Assembly (NCBI GenBank): GCA_002085355.1
Contig: NATN01000113.1
Span: forward strand, 1 to 7,856
From: Candidatus Zhuqueibacterota bacterium 4484_87
Lineage (GTDB): Bacteria; Zhuqueibacterota; Zhuqueibacteria; Thermofontimicrobiales; Thermofontimicrobiaceae
Reading direction: 5' to 3'
Length of the DNA stretch: 7,856 bases
Shown here: positions 5,757 to 7,856 of the stretch, in pieces
How positions within the stretch are numbered: position 1 is the first letter of the stretch
Layout: every line of letters starts with the position of its first letter
Program-made: the position numbers and the translations under genes
Notes under the pieces: model-generated
The model's database searches: none
The model's input: the letters and a program-made list of their open reading frames with translations, nothing else
Told to the model about the DNA's origin: nothing

Positions 5757-7166
5757 GTGCGAAAGTACGTCTTCTTTTGTATGAGTTTGCTTTTGTTCAT
5801 CGCAAGTTGTGCCAGCAACCGCTATGCCACCGCAGACAGATATCTGCAGGCGGAAAATTATGAACTTGCCCTGAAAGAGTACATTCATCTCGCCGAGGCG
5901 CAAACTTCGTTTAAAATGTCCAAAGACATTCCCGCGCTTACCGGGGCCATGATTGCCTATTATGGTTTGGGGAAATACAAAGAGTCCTTTGATTTGAGTA
6001 AACGCATCCTGTCATTGCAAACATACAACAGCGCGGCAATATTCTATGCAGGATTGAATCTGGAACAGAAAAAGAAATTTTCCCTTGCAAAAAGGATTTA
6101 TCGGTACTATCAATTTCTGTCACCTTCTGACTCCTACTACGAATTGATCAGAGCCAGATTCAATTTTATGGTGGAAAAAGAGATGGAAGCCCGGGCTAAA
6201 ATGGCACTTCAGTTGGAAAAAAGCGTGGGAGTCGGTCAAGTTGTCGATAATACGCTTGCTGTGCTCTATTTTGCAAATTTAGCAGAAGATCCGCGCTGGG
6301 ATGCTGTCAGCAAGGGATTGGCGGAAATGCTCATCACAGATTTTTCGCAAGTGGAAAAATTGCGCGTGATCGAGCGCATACAATTACAAAAATTGCTCGA
6401 TGAAATGGAATTGGCAATGTCGGGACTTGCTGATCCAAAAACTGGTCCGAGAATGGGACGCCTCGTTCGCGCAAAAGAGTTGGTTCACGGGGGTTTTCTG
6501 ATTAAAGCAGGCCGTTTTTTGACGATCAATTCTGAAGTTATCGATGTCGCGCAAAACAAACAAATGATTGGCGAGGAATTTAAGGGTGAGCTAAAAGACA
6601 TCCTGAATATTGAGAAAAAAATCGTCTTCAAAACTCTTGATGAATTGAATATTCAGTTGACAACCAAAGAACGAAGAAGGATTCAAGAAAATACGACGAA
6701 AAGCATCGATGCCTTCTTGGAATTTTGTAAGGGGCTGGATGCCTATGACCTTGGCAATTACGAAGCAGCTACGAATCATTTCAAAGCCGCGCTGCGTTTT
6801 GATGCCAAATTTCGGTTGGCGAGAAATATGGCAAATCAATCCTTCTCAATGGGATTTATTCGGAAGGGTAAATTTGCAGCGATGCATCCGATGATCAGGA
6901 GACACGGGTTGGGGAGAGCAGGCTTAAGACCAAGACGGGGAGCCAGAACAGCGAGGCCGGGAGCGAATCGGTTCGCTCAATTTCGGTTACACCAGATGTC
7001 ACGTAACTTAGATTTAGGCTATTTGCCAGGGAATCAATCGCGAAACGGAAGCTCAGAATTGTTGCAAGATGATGTTGTGCAATATCTGCCAGACTGGATC
7101 ATCAACAGAGAAATTTTGCCACTGCCGCCAAAACCACCGGCAGTACAAAATCCGAATACGCCGTAA
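5757..7166 (+). CDS. CsgG-domain lipoprotein with TPR-like repeats
   Basis: The 469-residue protein starts at GTG 5757, five bases after AAAGGAG. It opens with a lipoprotein signal peptide, basic MRK then a hydrophobic core ending in the lipobox IASC, so Cys18 would be lipidated and the protein held in the envelope. Residues 25-125 are TPR-like helical repeats (ENYELALKEY, GKYKESFDL, KKKFSLAKRIY). Residues 160-300 resemble the CsgG/FlgO-type domain: NTLAVLYFANL, GLAEMLITDFSQ, LRVIERIQLQKLLDE, ARAKELVHGGF-like spacing, then a strand pair. A further TPR (DLGNYEAATNHFKAALRFD) lies at 330-350. The Arg-rich stretch at about 377-412 reads oddly and may be a compensated frameshift. In this family CsgG itself forms the curli export pore, but TPR-bearing relatives are uncharacterised. 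No csgA/B/E/F genes are visible, so curli export is not claimed. It is probably co-transcribed with the FGE-domain gene 28 bases downstream. Confidence 0.83.
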   Translation: MRKYVFFCMSLLLFIASCASNRYATADRYLQAENYELALKEYIHLAEAQTSFKMSKDIPALTGAMIAYYGLGKYKESFDLSKRILSLQTYNSAAIFYAGLNLEQKKKFSLAKRIYRYYQFLSPSDSYYELIRARFNFMVEKEMEARAKMALQLEKSVGVGQVVDNTLAVLYFANLAEDPRWDAVSKGLAEMLITDFSQVEKLRVIERIQLQKLLDEMELAMSGLADPKTGPRMGRLVRAKELVHGGFLIKAGRFLTINSEVIDVAQNKQMIGEEFKGELKDILNIEKKIVFKTLDELNIQLTTKERRRIQENTTKSIDAFLEFCKGLDAYDLGNYEAATNHFKAALRFDAKFRLARNMANQSFSMGFIRKGKFAAMHPMIRRHGLGRAGLRPRRGARTARPGANRFAQFRLHQMSRNLDLGYLPGNQSRNGSSELLQDDVVQYLPDWIINREILPLPPKPPAVQNPNTP

Positions 7167-7194
7167 AAAATAAAAAACAGGTGGAGCCTTAACC

Positions 7195-7856
7195 ATGAGA
7201 TATACTTTTGGGACAATTTTACTTTTTATTGCAGTTGTGGCTTTTATTTTGCCGTCTGATACATTGGCGCAAAACAGAGTGCCAATCATCGATACTGTGC
7301 AAGTGAGCCAGGACCCAAACACAAAAATTGTCGAAATTGATTACAGCGTCTTTGATCTTGATCAGGATACAATGGTCGTTCTCCTTCGCGTATCAGCGGA
7401 TGGCGGGCAGACTTTTCGTGTGCCTGCACAAACTTTCAGTGGAGATTTTGGACTGAGAATAACTTCCGGAGACAGAAAAATTTACTGGGACGCGATGAAA
7501 GATTATCCCGAACATTATGGCGAAAATTATGTGGTGAAACTCTGGGCTTCAGATGCAAAAATAGACCTTACCAACATTGTCCCCGAAGGTTTTTTCAATA
7601 TGGGCGTGAGCGGCGGAACCGATAATGTGTTGCACGGCGTAGAAACGGATACATTTTGGATAAGCCCTCACGAAGTGACCAATGAAGAATACCGGCTTTT
7701 TTGCGACCTCACAGATTATCCGCATCCGCCAGAAGGCGGAACAGATTTAGCCCCAGTTGGCTATTTTGTGAATTATCCCAAATATCCTGTTGTTGGCGTC
7801 AGTTGGTGGGATGCCCTTGCCTATTGCAATTGGCTGAGCGAAGTTGCCGGACTCGA
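7195..7856 (+). CDS. secreted FGE-sulfatase-domain (SUMF1-like) protein, N-terminal part
   Basis: The frame is open from the ATG at 7195, nine bases after AGGTGGAG (7179-7186), to the window end, giving 220 residues. An N-terminal signal peptide (hydrophobic residues 5-20) has a likely cleavage after DTLA, before Gln26. Residues 28-125 look like a beta-sandwich (VEIDYSVFDLDQDT, VLLRVSADGGQTF, KIYWDAM, VVKLWASD), a common N-terminal module in such proteins. From about residue 129 the FGE/SUMF1 fold begins: VPEGFFNMG, TFWISPHEVTNEEYRLFC, and YPVVGVSWWDALAYCNWLSE. The family includes formylglycine-generating enzymes and many non-catalytic surface proteins such as GldJ/GldK. The catalytic cysteine pair would lie beyond the window, so activity cannot be judged. 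Its position 28 bases after the CsgG-domain lipoprotein suggests one operon and a shared envelope role. Confidence 0.87.
   Translation, partial: MRYTFGTILLFIAVVAFILPSDTLAQNRVPIIDTVQVSQDPNTKIVEIDYSVFDLDQDTMVVLLRVSADGGQTFRVPAQTFSGDFGLRITSGDRKIYWDAMKDYPEHYGENYVVKLWASDAKIDLTNIVPEGFFNMGVSGGTDNVLHGVETDTFWISPHEVTNEEYRLFCDLTDYPHPPEGGTDLAPVGYFVNYPKYPVVGVSWWDALAYCNWLSEVAGL

Noticed and set aside
5519..5818. 99-residue minus-strand ORF in the divergent intergenic region
   Set aside because: Its start codon lies inside the lipoprotein signal peptide. It has no clear ribosome binding site, and the AT-driven hydrophobic composition matches no family.
5757..7166. Naming the lipoprotein CsgG and calling a curli secretion system
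   Set aside because: Only the domain is shared. The protein is much longer, has TPRs, and no curli subunit or accessory genes are visible.
1..7856. CRISPR array, tRNA/rRNA genes, insertion sequence or phage attachment site
   Set aside because: No regularly spaced repeats, cloverleaf, transposase or flanking duplications were seen on either strand.

Overview
This AT-rich window (roughly 40% GC by eye) comes from a free-living, Gram-negative-type bacterium. Two secreted or lipid-anchored envelope proteins and the remains of a long M23-type cell-wall peptidase support that. The gene style suggests the FCB superphylum or a neighbouring candidate phylum (Calditrichota/KSB1-like): a eukaryote/Bacteroidetes-type P5C dehydrogenase, and a CsgG-domain lipoprotein beside a secreted FGE-domain protein. 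That placement is a guess from gene flavour, not from a marker gene.

Layout, left to right on the + strand unless stated. (1) 1-581: 3' end of a radical SAM protein. (2) 804-1427: a complete UPF0173/UlaG-like metallo-beta-lactamase-fold hydrolase with a strong Shine-Dalgarno, a good -10 box and an inverted repeat framing its promoter. (3) About 1446-2445: a 1.1-kb gap that looks empty but holds a decayed M23-family peptidase gene. The signal peptide, the LysM/OapA-like N-terminal domain and the domain preceding the catalytic domain can be followed across several frames. The catalytic domain is missing. One frameshift is a visible 10-bp tandem duplication. (4) 2580-4211: 1-pyrroline-5-carboxylate dehydrogenase (ALDH4A1 type). 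(5) 4226-4264: a strong bidirectional terminator shared with the convergent gene. (6) 5298-4279, minus strand: a fusion of an intact P-loop nucleotide-kinase-like domain to a zinc dCMP/cytidine deaminase domain. (7) 5299-5756: a 458-bp AT-rich divergent intergenic region with a good minus-strand promoter, inverted repeats and leader hairpins. (8) 5757-7166: a TPR/CsgG-domain lipoprotein with a suspicious Arg-rich stretch near its C-terminus. (9) 7195-7856: the N-terminal 220 residues of a secreted FGE-sulfatase-domain protein, running off the window and probably co-transcribed with gene 8.

The left half is a string of unrelated single genes. The only convincing operon is the CsgG lipoprotein plus FGE-domain pair at the right edge, which looks like an envelope module. 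The most interesting single gene is the kinase-deaminase fusion. Its architecture is that of the DcdV/AvcD anti-phage deaminases and of yeast Dcd1, so it could serve dUMP supply or nucleotide-depletion defence. The sequence alone does not decide which.
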